A DNA stretch of 64,000 nt from Ferrimonas senticii DSM 18821. GTDB taxonomy: Bacteria > Pseudomonadota > Gammaproteobacteria > Enterobacterales > Shewanellaceae. Shown piece after piece: positions 1 through 9,391 of the stretch; within the stretch, counting starts at the first letter, position 1, and each line of letters begins with the position of its first letter. The DNA lies in assembly GCF_000422665.1 (NCBI RefSeq), contig NZ_AUGM01000018.1:1-64000 (forward strand). Direction: 5' to 3'. The translations under genes were made by a program, and so were the position numbers. The notes beneath the pieces were generated by a model. The model did not search any database. It was not told where the DNA came from and saw nothing but the letters and a program-made list of their open reading frames with translations.

Positions 1-66
1 GCGGGACTTGAACCTGCGACCCCAGCATTATGAGTGCTGTGCTCTAACCAACTGAGCTACATAGCC
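1..66 (-). tRNA. tRNA-Met (CAT), 3' end cut by window edge
   Basis: Read on the minus strand, the sequence folds as a tRNA: acceptor start GGCTATG, D arm with AGCTCAGTTGGTTAGAGC, an anticodon loop CTCATAA (anticodon CAT), and a T arm ending in GGTTCAAGTCC. It closely resembles the enterobacterial elongator tRNA-Met rather than the initiator type. The last bases of the acceptor stem and the CCA lie outside the window. A good promoter sits directly upstream (see 101-129). Confidence 0.93.
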
Positions 67-100
67 GTGTTTTCTTGTTTCCTCGTTGGGAACGCGGCGT

Positions 101-129
101 ATTATGCTGAGTTGCCCTATGACCGTCAA
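101..129 (-). promoter_or_regulatory. Sigma70 promoter of tRNA-Met
   Basis: On the minus strand TTGACG is followed by 17 bases and then CATAAT, then a GC-rich discriminator (GCCGCG) about 35 bases before the mature tRNA 5' end. The optimal spacing and GC-rich discriminator are typical of stringently controlled stable-RNA promoters. Confidence 0.7.
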
Positions 130-286
130 CCGCTTTGCCCGTAAAAAAACGTCGGCCTGAATCGTTCGTTGGGAAATTAGACAAGTCTATCAAAAAACGA
201 TCTCAAACTGGCTATTGTGGCGGCATCCGGTTAAGCCCAAGCTGTGAGGAAATATCAATTTCTCTGGTGCTGATGGCGTGATAAAT

Positions 287-313
287 GAAAAAGCCCAGCA
301 ATTTGCTGGGCTT
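287..313 (-). terminator. Intrinsic terminator after ychF
   Basis: A perfect 10-bp stem AAGCCCAGCA/TGCTGGGCTT with a 3-base loop. On the minus strand it is followed by a run of T. It lies 17 bases past the ychF stop and closes the rplY-pth-ychF operon. Confidence 0.9.
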
Positions 314-329
314 AGTAATAACGTATTGA

Positions 330-1421
330 TTAAACGTTAAACAGGAAGTGGATTACGTCGCCGTCGGCAACCACGTAACCTTTACCTTCGGAACGTTTCT
401 TACCGGCTTCTTTAGCGCCGTTCTCACCGTTGTACTGAATGTAGTCGTCGTAACCTACTACTTCCGCACGGATGTAGCCGCGTTCAAAGTCGGTGTGGAT
501 CTTGCCAGCGGCTTGTGGGCCAGTGGCACCAACAGGGATAGTCCAAGCGCGAACCTCTTTTACACCCGCGGTAAAGTAGGTTTGCAGGTTCAGCAGTTCA
601 TAACCAGAACGGATCACGCGGTTCAGGCCCGGCTCTTCAATACCCAGATCGGCCATGAACTCGGCACGCTCTTCGTCGTCCAGCTCAGCGATCTCAGATT
701 CGATCTCGGCACATACTGCGACTACTACGGCGTTTTCAGCGGCAGCAATCTCACGCACCTTGTCCAGGTATGGGTTGTTCTCGAAACCGTCATCGTTAAC
801 GTTAGCGATGTACATGGTTGGCTTCAGAGTCAGCAGACCCATGTATTGGATCAGGGCTTTTTCATCTTCAGTCAGTTCAACAGAACGGGCCATGCCGCCG
901 TTTTCCAGAACTGGCAGGATCTTTTCCAGTACCACGATTTCAGCTTTGGCGTCTTTGTCGCCGCCTTTGGCACGCTTAGCCAGACGCTGCAGAGCACGCT
1001 CTACGGCATCCATATCTGCCAGTGCCAACTCGGTGTTGATCACTTCGATGTCGTCGGCTGGGTTAACGCCGCCGGCTACGTGAACGATATTGTCGTTTTC
1101 GAAGCAGCGTACTACGTGGCCGATGGCGTCGGTTTCACGGATGTTAGCCAAGAACTTATTGCCCAGACCTTCACCAGTAGAGGCACCTTTTACCAAACCG
1201 GCGATGTCCACGAACTCCATGGTGGTAGGCAATACGCGTTGTGGATTAACGATTTTTGCCAGCGCGTCCAGACGAGGGTCTGGCACCGGCACCACGCCAG
1301 TGTTTGGCTCGATGGTGCAGAATGGGAAGTTAGCGGCTTCGATGCCGGCTTTGGTCAGTGCGTTGAACAGGGTGGACTTGCCTACGTTAGGCAGGCCAAC
1401 GATGCCACATTTAAAACCCAT
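330..1421 (-). CDS. ychF: Redox-regulated ATPase YchF (OLA1 family)
   Basis: A 363-residue cytoplasmic P-loop ATPase/GTPase of the Obg-related YchF/OLA1 family, which binds ribosomes and is linked to stress responses. The G1 loop GLPNVGKS is at residues 9-16 and the G3 motif DIAGLV at about 72-77. The G4-like motif is NVND rather than NKxD, as expected for YchF proteins, which prefer ATP. A TGS domain forms the C-terminal third. Length equals the family norm (363 in E. coli). It is the last gene of rplY-pth-ychF, 26 bases after pth, and is followed by a strong terminator. The pth-ychF pairing is conserved in gammaproteobacteria. Confidence 0.97.
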   Translation of the reverse strand: MGFKCGIVGLPNVGKSTLFNALTKAGIEAANFPFCTIEPNTGVVPVPDPRLDALAKIVNPQRVLPTTMEFVDIAGLVKGASTGEGLGNKFLANIRETDAIGHVVRCFENDNIVHVAGGVNPADDIEVINTELALADMDAVERALQRLAKRAKGGDKDAKAEIVVLEKILPVLENGGMARSVELTEDEKALIQYMGLLTLKPTMYIANVNDDGFENNPYLDKVREIAAAENAVVVAVCAEIESEIAELDDEERAEFMADLGIEEPGLNRVIRSGYELLNLQTYFTAGVKEVRAWTIPVGATGPQAAGKIHTDFERGYIRAEVVGYDDYIQYNGENGAKEAGKKRSEGKGYVVADGDVIHFLFNV

Positions 1422-1447
1422 GGTGTAAAACCCTATAGCTAGATTGG

Positions 1448-2044
1448 TTAGGCCGATTGGGCCGCGAAAGTGTGTAGGCGGCTCTGTGCCTTGGCGATGC
1501 CGTCGCGCAGCAAAATGTCGATGCAGCGGCTGGCTTCGTCCACGGCCTCATCCATGGCCTGTTGTTCATTAGCTTGGGCTTTGCCCAATACGTAACCGGC
1601 AACGCGATTACGATCGCCCGGATGGCCAATGCCGATCCGCAGACGATAAAATTCTTTGTTGTTGCCCATCTTGGCGATGATGTCTTTCAGACCGTTGTGA
1701 CCACCATGGCCGCCGCCTTTTTTGATGCGGGCGATGCCTGGAGGCAGGTCGAGTTCATCGTGGGCCACCAAGATCTCTTCTGGGGCGATGCTATAAAAGT
1801 TAGCCAGCGCCGCAACGGATTTACCAGAGAGATTCATAAAGGTGGTTGGGATCAGCAAGCGCAAGTCTTGGCCGCCGGCTTGAATGCGGGCGGTCAAACC
1901 AAAAAATTTGCTTTCGGCTTTTAAGCTGACGTTGTGCATGCGGGCCAGTTCATTGACCAGCCATTCGCCCGCGTTGTGGCGGGTACGAACATATTCAGGG
2001 CCTGGATTTGCCAGGCCCACAATTAAACGGATGTTACTGCTCAC
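1448..2044 (-). CDS. pth: Peptidyl-tRNA hydrolase
   Basis: A 198-residue bacterial peptidyl-tRNA hydrolase, which cleaves the ester bond of peptidyl-tRNAs that drop off ribosomes and so recycles tRNA. The N-terminal signature [10 protein letters not shown] leads to the catalytic histidine at residue 23 (RTRHNAGEW). The partner aspartate is D96 in HDELDLP, followed by the glycine-rich [10 protein letters not shown] segment, all characteristic of Pth. The length matches E. coli Pth (194). It starts 9 bases after the rplY stop and precedes ychF, so the three are probably one transcript. Confidence 0.97.
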   Translation of the reverse strand: MSSNIRLIVGLANPGPEYVRTRHNAGEWLVNELARMHNVSLKAESKFFGLTARIQAGGQDLRLLIPTTFMNLSGKSVAALANFYSIAPEEILVAHDELDLPPGIARIKKGGGHGGHNGLKDIIAKMGNNKEFYRLRIGIGHPGDRNRVAGYVLGKAQANEQQAMDEAVDEASRCIDILLRDGIAKAQSRLHTFAAQSA

Positions 2045-2053
2045 CGTTACTCT

Positions 2054-2698
2054 TTACTCGGTATCGCCAGACTCGGCGGTGGAATCGTCAGTTGCGTCCT
2101 CAGCGTCATCCGCATCGCTGCCACCTTTCGGCGGTTGGACTTGTGCCACGGTCAGATCGTGATCGTCGCCTTTATTTAGCTCAACCAGTTCAACACCGGC
2201 AGGCAGAGGCAGATCACTTAAGTGTACGGCATGGCCATTGTCGATGTTGAGCATGTCAACTTCGATAAACTCTGGCATGTTCTCTGGGGTACATTTCACT
2301 TCTACTTCATTAAGTAGGTGAACGATGGTACCGCCAGCGCGAGCGCCGACACTCTCTTCTTCATTCAAGAAGTGCAGGGGAACGATGGTGGTCAGTTCAG
2401 CACCGGCTTTGATGCGTTGGAAATCAACGTGCAGCAATTTCGGCTTGTACGGATGGCGTTGCAGTGCTTTTACAATCACTTGCTCTGGTTTGCCATCGAC
2501 GTTTAGGGTCAGCACTTGGCTGTAAAACGCCTCTTTTTCCTGTGCCAGATTGACCTTGTCGTGATCTAGGGTCAGCGACACTGGTGCTTTATCTCCACCG
2601 TAAACAATACCAGGGATCAGTTTGTTACGACGCAGACGGCGGCTCGCTCCGGTCCCATGTTCTTCTCGAACTTTGGCGTCAAAGATAAAATCAGACAT
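2054..2698 (-). CDS. rplY: 50S ribosomal protein L25, long CTC form
   Basis: A 214-residue 5S rRNA-binding protein L25 of the two-domain CTC/TL5 type. The N-terminal part (about residues 1-95, with [14 protein letters not shown] and GIVYGG) is the 5S RNA-binding beta-barrel. The second domain (about 100-190) is absent from the 94-residue E. coli L25 but common in other bacteria. The C-terminal tail is acidic ([11 protein letters not shown]). It leads the rplY-pth-ychF operon. A candidate promoter lies at 2839-2868. Confidence 0.95.
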   Translation of the reverse strand: MSDFIFDAKVREEHGTGASRRLRRNKLIPGIVYGGDKAPVSLTLDHDKVNLAQEKEAFYSQVLTLNVDGKPEQVIVKALQRHPYKPKLLHVDFQRIKAGAELTTIVPLHFLNEEESVGARAGGTIVHLLNEVEVKCTPENMPEFIEVDMLNIDNGHAVHLSDLPLPAGVELVELNKGDDHDLTVAQVQPPKGGSDADDAEDATDDSTAESGDTE

Positions 2699-2838
2699 CT
2701 TTGCTTACTCTCCTATTGTGGTGTCTTAATGGCCACTGTTGCGATAGCTCCATCTAAAGCGCTGCTTTCTTCGCGACCAAAGAAAGCGATGAGTTACCGA
2801 CAACCAACAACGGACCTTGGTTTATCCAAAGGCGCGCT

Positions 2839-2868
2839 ACTTTACCATTTTTCGCGCAACTGCCTCAA
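2839..2868 (-). promoter_or_regulatory. Candidate promoter for rplY-pth-ychF
   Basis: On the minus strand TTGAGG, 18 bases, TAAAGT, then a GC-rich stretch, about 140 bases before the rplY start. It is the best sigma70-like match in this intergenic region. The long leader leaves room for regulation that cannot be resolved by eye. Confidence 0.4.
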
Positions 2869-2916
2869 ACCCTTGAGGTGAGAAAAACATAGACCATCAA
2901 TTCGGCCCTAGAAACG

Positions 2917-2954
2917 ACAACGCCCCGTCACTTAAGCAAGTGACGGGGCGTTGT
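2917..2954 (-). terminator. Terminator hairpin after prs
   Basis: A perfect 17-bp inverted repeat (ACAACGCCCCGTCACTT and its complement) with a 4-base loop, 29 bases past the prs stop. The T tract on the minus strand is short, but the stem is very stable and separates prs from the rplY operon. Confidence 0.8.
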
Positions 2955-2983
2955 TAAGAATCAGTGCTTAGGGCGACTTTTTC

Positions 2984-3931
2984 TTAGTGTTCGAACATCG
3001 CAGAGATGGACTCTTCGTTGCTCACGCGGCGGATCGCTTCGGACAGTACGCCAGACATGGTTAGCTGGGTAACACGGCCAGTTGCAATCATTTCCTCTTT
3101 CAGTGGAATGGTGTCGGTAACGATCACTTCGTCAATCACTGAATCGGCGATGTTCTTTGGCGCGTCGCCAGAGAATACCGCGTGGGTAGCGTAAGCAAAT
3201 ACACGGCGAGCACCGCGCTCTTTCAGCGCTTCAGCGGCTTTACATAGGGTGCCGCCGGTGTCGATCATGTCATCAACGATGATGCAGTCGCGATCAGCAA
3301 CGTCACCGATGATGTGCATAACTTGGGATACGTTGGCGCGTGGACGACGTTTGTCGATGATCGCCAGATCGGAATCGTCCAGCAGCTTAGCGATAGCACG
3401 AGCACGTACTACGCCGCCGATGTCTGGAGATACAACCACTGGGTTTTCCAGTGCCTTAGCGCGCATGTCTTCCAGCAGAACTGGAGAACCGAATACGTTG
3501 TCTACTGGTACGTCGAAGAAGCCTTGGATCTGCTCAGCGTGCAGATCGCAGGTCAGTACGCGGTCAACGCCAACGCTGGACAGGAAGTCAGCAACAACTT
3601 TGGCGGTGATTGGCACACGAGCAGAACGCACGCGGCGGTCTTGACGAGCGTAACCGAAGTACGGAATTACCGCAGTGATGCGGCCAGCAGAGGCGCGACG
3701 CAGAGCGTCAACCATCACGATCAACTCCATCAAGTTGTCGTTGGTTGGAGCGCAAGTGGACTGAATGATGAAACAGTCACTACCACGTACGTTTTCGTTG
3801 ATCTGTACGCTGATTTCACCGTCAGAGAAACGGCCTACTTCAGCGTCGCCCAATGAGCAGTACAGACGAGCGGCGATTTTTTTAGCAAGCTCCGGGGTGG
3901 CGTTACCGGCAAATAGCTTAATGTCGGGCAC
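2984..3931 (-). CDS. prs: Ribose-phosphate pyrophosphokinase
   Basis: A 315-residue PRPP synthase, which transfers pyrophosphate from ATP to ribose 5-phosphate to make PRPP for purine, pyrimidine, histidine, tryptophan and NAD synthesis. The catalytic-loop histidine is H131 ([12 protein letters not shown]). The PRPP-binding loop [10 protein letters not shown] is at residues 219-228, and the flexible loop contains DKRRPR. Length is identical to E. coli Prs. It follows tRNA-Gln and ispE on the same strand, in the conserved lolB-ispE-prs order, with a stem-loop terminator behind it. Confidence 0.98.
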   Translation of the reverse strand: MPDIKLFAGNATPELAKKIAARLYCSLGDAEVGRFSDGEISVQINENVRGSDCFIIQSTCAPTNDNLMELIVMVDALRRASAGRITAVIPYFGYARQDRRVRSARVPITAKVVADFLSSVGVDRVLTCDLHAEQIQGFFDVPVDNVFGSPVLLEDMRAKALENPVVVSPDIGGVVRARAIAKLLDDSDLAIIDKRRPRANVSQVMHIIGDVADRDCIIVDDMIDTGGTLCKAAEALKERGARRVFAYATHAVFSGDAPKNIADSVIDEVIVTDTIPLKEEMIATGRVTQLTMSGVLSEAIRRVSNEESISAMFEH

Positions 3932-4087
3932 AGGAAGAACCTTCTGGCTGGTTGTCTTTGGCGTCAGTAGTGCGGTTACTGACGCCTATTGGCTGGAAAA
4001 TCCAGCTTTTTAAGATGTACTCTCAACCCCAACCCGCCACGGTATTTACGACAGCGATGTTCTACCAGAGACAGTAGGGCCAAGAGG

Positions 4088-4162
4088 TGGCTGGGCTACC
4101 AGGATTCGAACCTGGGAATGGCGGGATCAAAACCCGCTGCCTTACCGCTTGGCGATAGCCCA
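4088..4162 (-). tRNA. tRNA-Gln (TTG) with encoded CCA
   Basis: Minus-strand reading gives a complete 75-nt tRNA: TGGGCTATCG acceptor start, D arm with AGCGGTAAGGC, anticodon loop TTTTGAT (anticodon TTG), T arm GGTTCGAATCC, and an acceptor end TAGCCCAG followed by CCA. It lies only 20 bases after the ispE stop and upstream of prs with no terminator between, so it is probably cut out of the lolB-ispE-prs transcript. Confidence 0.97.
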
Positions 4163-4182
4163 ACAAGTGGTTTTTGTTAGCG

Positions 4183-5028
4183 TTAGCATAGCAGCGCTAA
4201 CAGGGGAGAGCGGTTGCAACCTTTAGTTACCTTTGCCGTCCACCCTTGTGGCAAATGATCCAAGGCCGCCAGAGCGTCCGCTTTTGAAGAAAATTCCCCA
4301 AAGACGCAGCATCCGGTGCCGGTCATTTTTGACGGCGCGTATTCTAGCAACCACGAAAGCGCCTTTGCAACTTGCGGATGCTGTTGACATACGACCTTTT
4401 GGCAGTCGTTTTGCCAAAGCTCTGGATGCAGCTCAAGACTCGGGATTTTGACGCTATTGCGAGTTAAATTTGGGTGTGAGAATACTGCCTGAGTTGAAAC
4501 CGACACATTGGGCACTACCACCAGGTAATAAGGCTCGTTTACCTCGACCGAGCGAAGCTGTTCACCAACGCCATCGGCCATCGCCGCGAAGCCGCGAACA
4601 AATACCGGCACATCGGCGCCTAAGGTCAATCCCATCGCGGCTAACTCATCCACACTGACTTGGGTCTGCCACAGGTGATTGAGCACCACCAGGGTGGTGG
4701 CGGCATCGGATGAGCCGCCGCCTATACCGCCGCCCATTGGCAGTTGCTTATCCAGTTCGATATCGACCCCACCTTGATAACCGCTGTATTGGCGCAGCAG
4801 TTGGGCGGCGCGGACGATCAGGTTGTCGTCGTTGGCAACGCCGTCGATAGCGGGAGTCAAAGTGATCAGATCGTCACTGCGCGGGGTAAAGCGCAGGTAG
4901 TCGCACCAGTCGATGAACTGAAATAGAGTTTGCAGTTCATGGTAGCCATCGGCGCGGCGACCGTTAATGTGCAGACACAGGTTGAGCTTGGCCGGTGCTG
5001 GCCACCAAGTAGAGGTTACAGATTGCAT
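4183..5028 (-). CDS. ispE: 4-diphosphocytidyl-2-C-methyl-D-erythritol kinase
   Basis: A 281-residue GHMP-family kinase of the MEP isoprenoid pathway that phosphorylates the 2-hydroxyl of CDP-methylerythritol. The substrate-site lysine is in PAPAKLNL (K14). The ATP-binding glycine-rich loop [14 protein letters not shown] is at 97-110, and GADVPVF carries the catalytic aspartate. The frame is open for 47 codons further upstream into lolB, but the ATG at 5028 gives the family length (283 in E. coli) and starts 26 bases after the lolB stop. It is followed by tRNA-Gln and prs. Confidence 0.96.
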   Translation of the reverse strand: MQSVTSTWWPAPAKLNLCLHINGRRADGYHELQTLFQFIDWCDYLRFTPRSDDLITLTPAIDGVANDDNLIVRAAQLLRQYSGYQGGVDIELDKQLPMGGGIGGGSSDAATTLVVLNHLWQTQVSVDELAAMGLTLGADVPVFVRGFAAMADGVGEQLRSVEVNEPYYLVVVPNVSVSTQAVFSHPNLTRNSVKIPSLELHPELWQNDCQKVVCQQHPQVAKALSWLLEYAPSKMTGTGCCVFGEFSSKADALAALDHLPQGWTAKVTKGCNRSPLLALLC

Positions 5029-5054
5029 CAAGGCGGGATCGCAGTTGTTGAAGA

Positions 5055-5660
5055 TTATGGATTGGTTGGCAATTCTGGTTGCCACTCTTTGATCGCTAAT
5101 TTTATCCGCTGATCCCCTTGGCGCAACTCCAACTGACGCGGCACTTTGTAACCGGAAAGTTGCTGCCAACCATGGTAGATAAGCTGAGATGTTTCACCAG
5201 TGTTGGGATTGGTGAGTTCAATTTGTTGGCGTTGATTGTGATTAGCGCTGGAAACTTGTTCGGTTAGCTGGGTATCACCCAGAAGGTATTGTCCTAATTG
5301 TGACAAAGGCAGTGGCCAACCGGTTAACCGAACAATTAGGCTATCGGCGTCATCACTCTGGTAGCTTTTACCGTCGATGGTGACTGTAGCAAATCCTGGA
5401 AAACTGCTTAGACTCAACACGTTAACCCCTAAAGGGCCGGTTAAGCGCAGTTCATCTTTGCCATTGCTGGCATGATGTTGCCAGTACAGATTGGCCGATA
5501 CTCGCTCCTCTGGGCTGATAAAGGCTAACTTACCGCTTACCGTCCAATCGGGGTGTGTCACGGTTTTGCTATGGTCATCAACCGCGCGATAGCTGCTACA
5601 AGCAGTTAACACAACAGCAGTAAAAACAGAGATGAGCAGTTTGAGTGGTTGGGTGAACAT
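5055..5660 (-). CDS. lolB: Outer-membrane lipoprotein insertion protein LolB
   Basis: A 201-residue lipoprotein that accepts lipoproteins from LolA and inserts them into the outer membrane. The ATG at 5660 gives a typical lipoprotein signal with lipobox LTAC and lipidated cysteine at residue 21. An earlier in-frame start at 5690 would add ten residues before the signal and is less likely. The body has the LolB pattern, including [10 protein letters not shown] and the loop containing [11 protein letters not shown]. It heads lolB-ispE-tRNA-Gln-prs and is divergent from hemA, the conserved gammaproteobacterial arrangement. Confidence 0.93.
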   Translation of the reverse strand: MFTQPLKLLISVFTAVVLTACSSYRAVDDHSKTVTHPDWTVSGKLAFISPEERVSANLYWQHHASNGKDELRLTGPLGVNVLSLSSFPGFATVTIDGKSYQSDDADSLIVRLTGWPLPLSQLGQYLLGDTQLTEQVSSANHNQRQQIELTNPNTGETSQLIYHGWQQLSGYKVPRQLELRQGDQRIKLAIKEWQPELPTNP

Positions 5661-5806
5661 TTTTATCCAACTTTGTGCACAAGCCCGCAATGATTCGTTT
5701 AACTTCGGGTAAAAGGCCGATACTCATTTCGCGGGTGTAAGAAAACGGCATAGAATTGCCGGCGCCTACAACAGAACTAGAACGGGGCAAACCAAGTTTC
5801 AAAGCC

Positions 5807-7057
5807 ATGACGTTAGTTGCAATTGGGATCAATCACAAGACTGCCAGCGTAGCCCTGCGCGAAAAAGTGGCATTCGGACCAGACATCCTTGAAGAAGCGC
5901 TGACCAGCCTCGCTGCTGCCAGTAAAACCCGCGAAGCGGTGATCGTCTCGACCTGTAACCGTACCGAGCTGTACACCAACAATGTTGAGGCGGATAACGC
6001 CATTCGCTGGCTAAGCCAATTTCATAATCTGGATGAGCAAGAACTGCGTGACTGCATCTATCTGCACCAAGGCGAAAAAGCGGTGCAGCATCTGCTGCGA
6101 GTCTCTGCCGGTCTCGATTCGCTGGTACTTGGCGAGCCGCAGATTTTAGGTCAAATCAAACAGTCTTACGCCAACGCCAAAGAAAAGGGCACCATTGCTC
6201 ACACCATCGACCGGTTGTTCCAGCACACCTTTAAGGTGGCGAAGCAGATCCGTACCGATACCGAAATTGGTGCTTCGGCGGTGTCGGTGGCGTTTGCGGC
6301 CGTAAACCTTGCCCGTCATATCTTTGAAGATCTCTCTAAAGCCAAAGTGTTGTTGGTTGGGGCTGGTGAAACCATCGAACTGGTGGCGCGGCACTTGCGC
6401 GAGCAAGGTGCCACTGATCTGGTTGTTGCCAACCGTACCGTGGCTCGAGCGGAGGGTATGGCGGCGGAATTTGGGGCTCAGGTGATCACCTTGGCGCAGA
6501 TCCCAGATGTATTACCAGAAGCGGACATTGTTATCTCCTCCACCGCGTCGCCATTGCCAATTCTGGGTAAAGGGATGGTCGCGACCGCGCTGAAAAAGCG
6601 TCGTCAGCAGGCGATGCTACTGGTGGATATCGCGGTGCCGCGCGATATCGAGGCGGAAGTAGGCGAGCTTGATAACGCCTACCTTTATACCGTTGATGAC
6701 CTCCAAGGCATCGTTCAGCAGAACATGGCCAACCGCTTAGAAGCGGCGCAGCAAGCGGAAACCATTGCGGCGGCGCAAGCGGCGGAATTTACCCATTGGC
6801 TGCGCGGTTTGGACTCGGTTGACACCATTCGCCAGTTCCGTAGCCAAAGCGAAGAACTTAAAGCTGAGGCCGTCGCCGCGGCCACCAATAAGTTGGCGCA
6901 AGGCGCTTCGCCAGAGGCGGTGATGCTGGAGTTGGCGAATAAGTTGACCAACAAATTGATCCACTCGCCAACCCAAGCGTTGTCGAAAGCCGCCCGCGCG
7001 GGAGACTTGCAATCGCTAGAGATCTTGCGTCAGGCACTGGGTATCAACGACAATTAA
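5807..7057 (+). CDS. hemA: Glutamyl-tRNA reductase
   Basis: A 416-residue enzyme that reduces glutamyl-tRNA to glutamate-1-semialdehyde, the first committed step of C5 heme and tetrapyrrole synthesis. The catalytic cysteine is C50 in [10 protein letters not shown]. The NADPH-binding domain has [16 protein letters not shown]. The C-terminal dimerisation helix follows. The ATG at 5807 begins [13 protein letters not shown], which aligns with family N-termini; the upstream in-frame TTG at 5756 is rejected. It is first in hemA-prfA-prmC; a hairpin with a short T run lies between it and prfA. Confidence 0.97.
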   Translation: MTLVAIGINHKTASVALREKVAFGPDILEEALTSLAAASKTREAVIVSTCNRTELYTNNVEADNAIRWLSQFHNLDEQELRDCIYLHQGEKAVQHLLRVSAGLDSLVLGEPQILGQIKQSYANAKEKGTIAHTIDRLFQHTFKVAKQIRTDTEIGASAVSVAFAAVNLARHIFEDLSKAKVLLVGAGETIELVARHLREQGATDLVVANRTVARAEGMAAEFGAQVITLAQIPDVLPEADIVISSTASPLPILGKGMVATALKKRRQQAMLLVDIAVPRDIEAEVGELDNAYLYTVDDLQGIVQQNMANRLEAAQQAETIAAAQAAEFTHWLRGLDSVDTIRQFRSQSEELKAEAVAAATNKLAQGASPEAVMLELANKLTNKLIHSPTQALSKAARAGDLQSLEILRQALGINDN

Positions 7058-7121
7058 CCTCAGTTCGTAAAATCCGCACGGCAACCACCGGCGCAGATTT
7101 GCCCGCCAAATTTGTTATTCG

Positions 7122-7149
7122 AACGGCCCCATTGGGGCCGTTGCTTTTT
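7122..7149 (+). terminator. Hairpin with T run between hemA and prfA
   Basis: A 9-bp perfect stem AACGGCCCC/GGGGCCGTT, loop ATT, followed by GCTTTTTA. It has the form of an intrinsic terminator but sits inside the hemA-prfA-prmC gene run, 14 bases before the prfA start. It may end part of the hemA transcripts, or mark a separate prfA unit. Confidence 0.65.
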
Positions 7150-7163
7150 ATCTGAAGGTCGCT

Positions 7164-8243
7164 ATGAAACCTACCGTATATGCCAAATTAGAAGGCCTCG
7201 TTGAACGCTATGAAGAGGTTCAGGCGTTGCTGGGCGAGCCAGATGTTATCTCTGATCAAACCCGTTTCCGTGCATTGACCAAAGAATACTCGCAGCTGGA
7301 AGAAGTGGTACAGGCATTCCAAGCCTACCAAACGGCTCAAGAAGACATTGAAACCGCCAAGGAGATGATGGCCGATCCAGAGATGGCCGAGATGGCACAA
7401 GAGGAGTTAGAGCAAGCTAAGCTCGACTCTGAGCGTCTGGAAGGTGAGCTGCAAATTCTGCTGCTGCCAAAAGATCCGAAAGACGACAACGACGCCTACG
7501 TCGAAATTCGCGCCGGCGCTGGCGGTGATGAAGCGGCGATCTTTGCCGGTGACTTGCTGCGGATGTACAGCAAGTACGCCGACACCAAAGGCTGGAAAGT
7601 CGAGCTAATGTCCTCCAACCAAGGCGAACACGGCGGCTACAAAGAGGTGATCGCTAAGTTCTCTGGTGACGGCGTTTACGGCGAAATGAAGTTTGAATCC
7701 GGTGGTCACCGGGTGCAGCGAGTGCCGGCCACCGAAACCCAAGGTCGTATTCACACTTCCGCGTGTTCAGTGGTGGTAATGCCAGAGGTGGAAGCCGCTG
7801 AAGCGATTGAGATCAATCCTGCGGATCTGAAAGTGGATACCTTCCGTGCGTCCGGTGCCGGTGGTCAGCACGTTAACACCACCGACTCGGCAATCCGTAT
7901 TACTCACTTGCCAACTGGCATCGTGGTGGAGTGTCAGGACGAACGTTCCCAGCACAAGAACCGCGCCAAAGCGATGGCGGTACTGGGTGCCCGTATTCAA
8001 GCGGCTGAGGATGAGCGTCGTAAGCAGGCGGAAACCGACACTCGCCGTAGTCTGGTTACCTCGGGCGATCGCTCCGAGCGCATTCGTACCTACAACTACC
8101 CACAAAGCCGCGTATCCGATCACCGTATCAACCTGACCATCTACCGTCTGAACGAAGTGATGGAAGGCGATCTGAAAGCGCTGATGGAGCCGATTCTGCA
8201 GGAGCACCAAGCGGATCAGTTGGCGGCACTGGCGGGCGAATAA
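7164..8243 (+). CDS. prfA: Peptide chain release factor 1
   Basis: A 359-residue class I release factor that reads UAA and UAG and triggers peptidyl-tRNA hydrolysis. The catalytic GGQ is present in [15 protein letters not shown], and the tripeptide anticodon PAT is in [10 protein letters not shown]. Length and N-terminal coiled-coil region match RF1 (360 in E. coli). The GGQ glutamine is the target of PrmC, encoded by the next gene two bases downstream, so the modified factor and its modifying enzyme are coupled. Confidence 0.98.
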   Translation: MKPTVYAKLEGLVERYEEVQALLGEPDVISDQTRFRALTKEYSQLEEVVQAFQAYQTAQEDIETAKEMMADPEMAEMAQEELEQAKLDSERLEGELQILLLPKDPKDDNDAYVEIRAGAGGDEAAIFAGDLLRMYSKYADTKGWKVELMSSNQGEHGGYKEVIAKFSGDGVYGEMKFESGGHRVQRVPATETQGRIHTSACSVVVMPEVEAAEAIEINPADLKVDTFRASGAGGQHVNTTDSAIRITHLPTGIVVECQDERSQHKNRAKAMAVLGARIQAAEDERRKQAETDTRRSLVTSGDRSERIRTYNYPQSRVSDHRINLTIYRLNEVMEGDLKALMEPILQEHQADQLAALAGE

Positions 8244-8245
8244 GG

Positions 8246-9076
8246 GTGCGTTTAGATGCCTATCTGGCTGCGGCTGCGGCCAGATTATCGGATAGCGACA
8301 GCGCCCAGTTGGATGCCGAACTTATCGTGCTAAAGCATCTGGCGAAGCCGCGCAGCTTTATCTTCACTTGGCCTGAACACCAGTTGGATGACGCGTTAAT
8401 GGCCGCGATTGAGCCTGACCTCGTCCGCCGTGAAGCCGGTGAACCAGTGGCGCACATCATTGGCGAACGCGAGTTTTGGAGTCTGCCGCTTAAGGTTAAC
8501 GCCAGTACCCTGATCCCGCGTCCAGATACTGAATCGTTGGTGGAGGCCGCACTGGCGCTGCCGTTACCAGCCAACGCGCGAGTGGTGGACTTAGGCACTG
8601 GCACCGGCGCGATTGCGCTGGCGCTAAAAAGTGAAATGCCGGGCTGGCAGGTCGAGGCGGTTGAGTTCAACCCGGATGCCGTGGCGCTGGCTCGCAGCAA
8701 CGCCCAAGCGTTAGGGTTGGATGTGACCGTCCATCACGGCAGTTGGTTCGCGCCACTGGCGGCGAAGCAGTTTGATCTGATCATCTCGAATCCCCCTTAC
8801 ATTGATGGTGACGATCATCATTTAGGGCAGGGCGATGTGCGCTTTGAACCTCTGTCGGCGCTGGTCGCCCCAAATCACGGCCTGGCTGATATTGAACATA
8901 TCGCTGCTGAGTCGGTTAAGCATCTGAACCAAGGTGGCTTTTTGATGGTCGAACACGGTTATGATCAGGGCGCTACGGTGCCGCCGATTTTCCGTAACGT
9001 CGGCTTTACTGAGGTCACTCTTGGCCAAGACTACGGCGGTCGTGACCGCTTTACATTAGGCCATTGGCAGCCGTAG
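8246..9076 (+). CDS. prmC: Release-factor glutamine N5-methyltransferase
   Basis: A 276-residue SAM-dependent methyltransferase that methylates the GGQ glutamine of RF1 and RF2. It has an N-terminal helical domain (about 1-85), the SAM-binding motif DLGTGTGAI at 115-123, and the catalytic NPPY at 182-185. The GTG start at 8246 lies two bases after the prfA stop and is the start that fits the family N-terminus. A MITE-like repeat begins only 8 bases after the stop codon, so the gene's own terminator now appears to lie beyond that insertion. Confidence 0.96.
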   Translation: MRLDAYLAAAAARLSDSDSAQLDAELIVLKHLAKPRSFIFTWPEHQLDDALMAAIEPDLVRREAGEPVAHIIGEREFWSLPLKVNASTLIPRPDTESLVEAALALPLPANARVVDLGTGTGAIALALKSEMPGWQVEAVEFNPDAVALARSNAQALGLDVTVHHGSWFAPLAAKQFDLIISNPPYIDGDDHHLGQGDVRFEPLSALVAPNHGLADIEHIAAESVKHLNQGGFLMVEHGYDQGATVPPIFRNVGFTEVTLGQDYGGRDRFTLGHWQP

Positions 9077-9083
9077 GCTGTTT

Positions 9084-9330
9084 TAGGGCGTGTTGACCTT
9101 TGCCGTATATTTTTGCACCCGTTATTGGCTACTTTTGAAAGCAAATTGAACTTGGTTGGTTCGTTTTGCTGTTCCGTGGTCACTTAGGGGCGCCTTGTAG
9201 GGTCGGACTAGCTGCTGTCACTCTTCGTTATACGATTTCGACGTAGAGCCACTATGCCTTCAATCGCAATCCTCGATTGACAGCCGCTATCCTCGACCAA
9301 ATTCTGAACACCAAACGTCAACACGCCCTA
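9084..9330. repeat. 247-bp MITE-like element, copy 1
   Basis: This non-coding block has terminal inverted repeats TAGGGCGTGTTGAC (left) and GTCAACACGCCCTA (right). It recurs with the same length at 21732-21978, differing at about 16 positions by hand alignment. Both copies begin and end with TA, as expected for elements that duplicate a TA target. No transposase is encoded. It fills most of the gap between prmC and sirB2. Confidence 0.85.
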
Positions 9331-9346
9331 GTTAACGATAAAAAGT

Positions 9347-9369
9347 TGCGTCCATTGGGCGCATTTTTT
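9347..9369 (+). terminator. Intrinsic terminator, probably of hemA-prfA-prmC
   Basis: A 7-bp stem TGCGTCC/GGGCGCA with loop ATT followed by six T. It stands 17 bases beyond the right end of the MITE copy. It was probably the original terminator behind prmC before the element inserted. Confidence 0.65.
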
Positions 9370-9391
9370 CAATCAAGGAAAGAAAATAATC

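Noticed and set aside
348-1442. Long open frame opposite ychF (364 codons)
   Set aside because: It lies antisense to a clearly identified gene, has no recognisable domain, and is a by-product of codon bias.
2863-2878. Small palindrome CCTCAA-N4-TTGAGG upstream of rplY
   Set aside because: It overlaps the candidate -35 box and is too short to assign; no known operator recognised.
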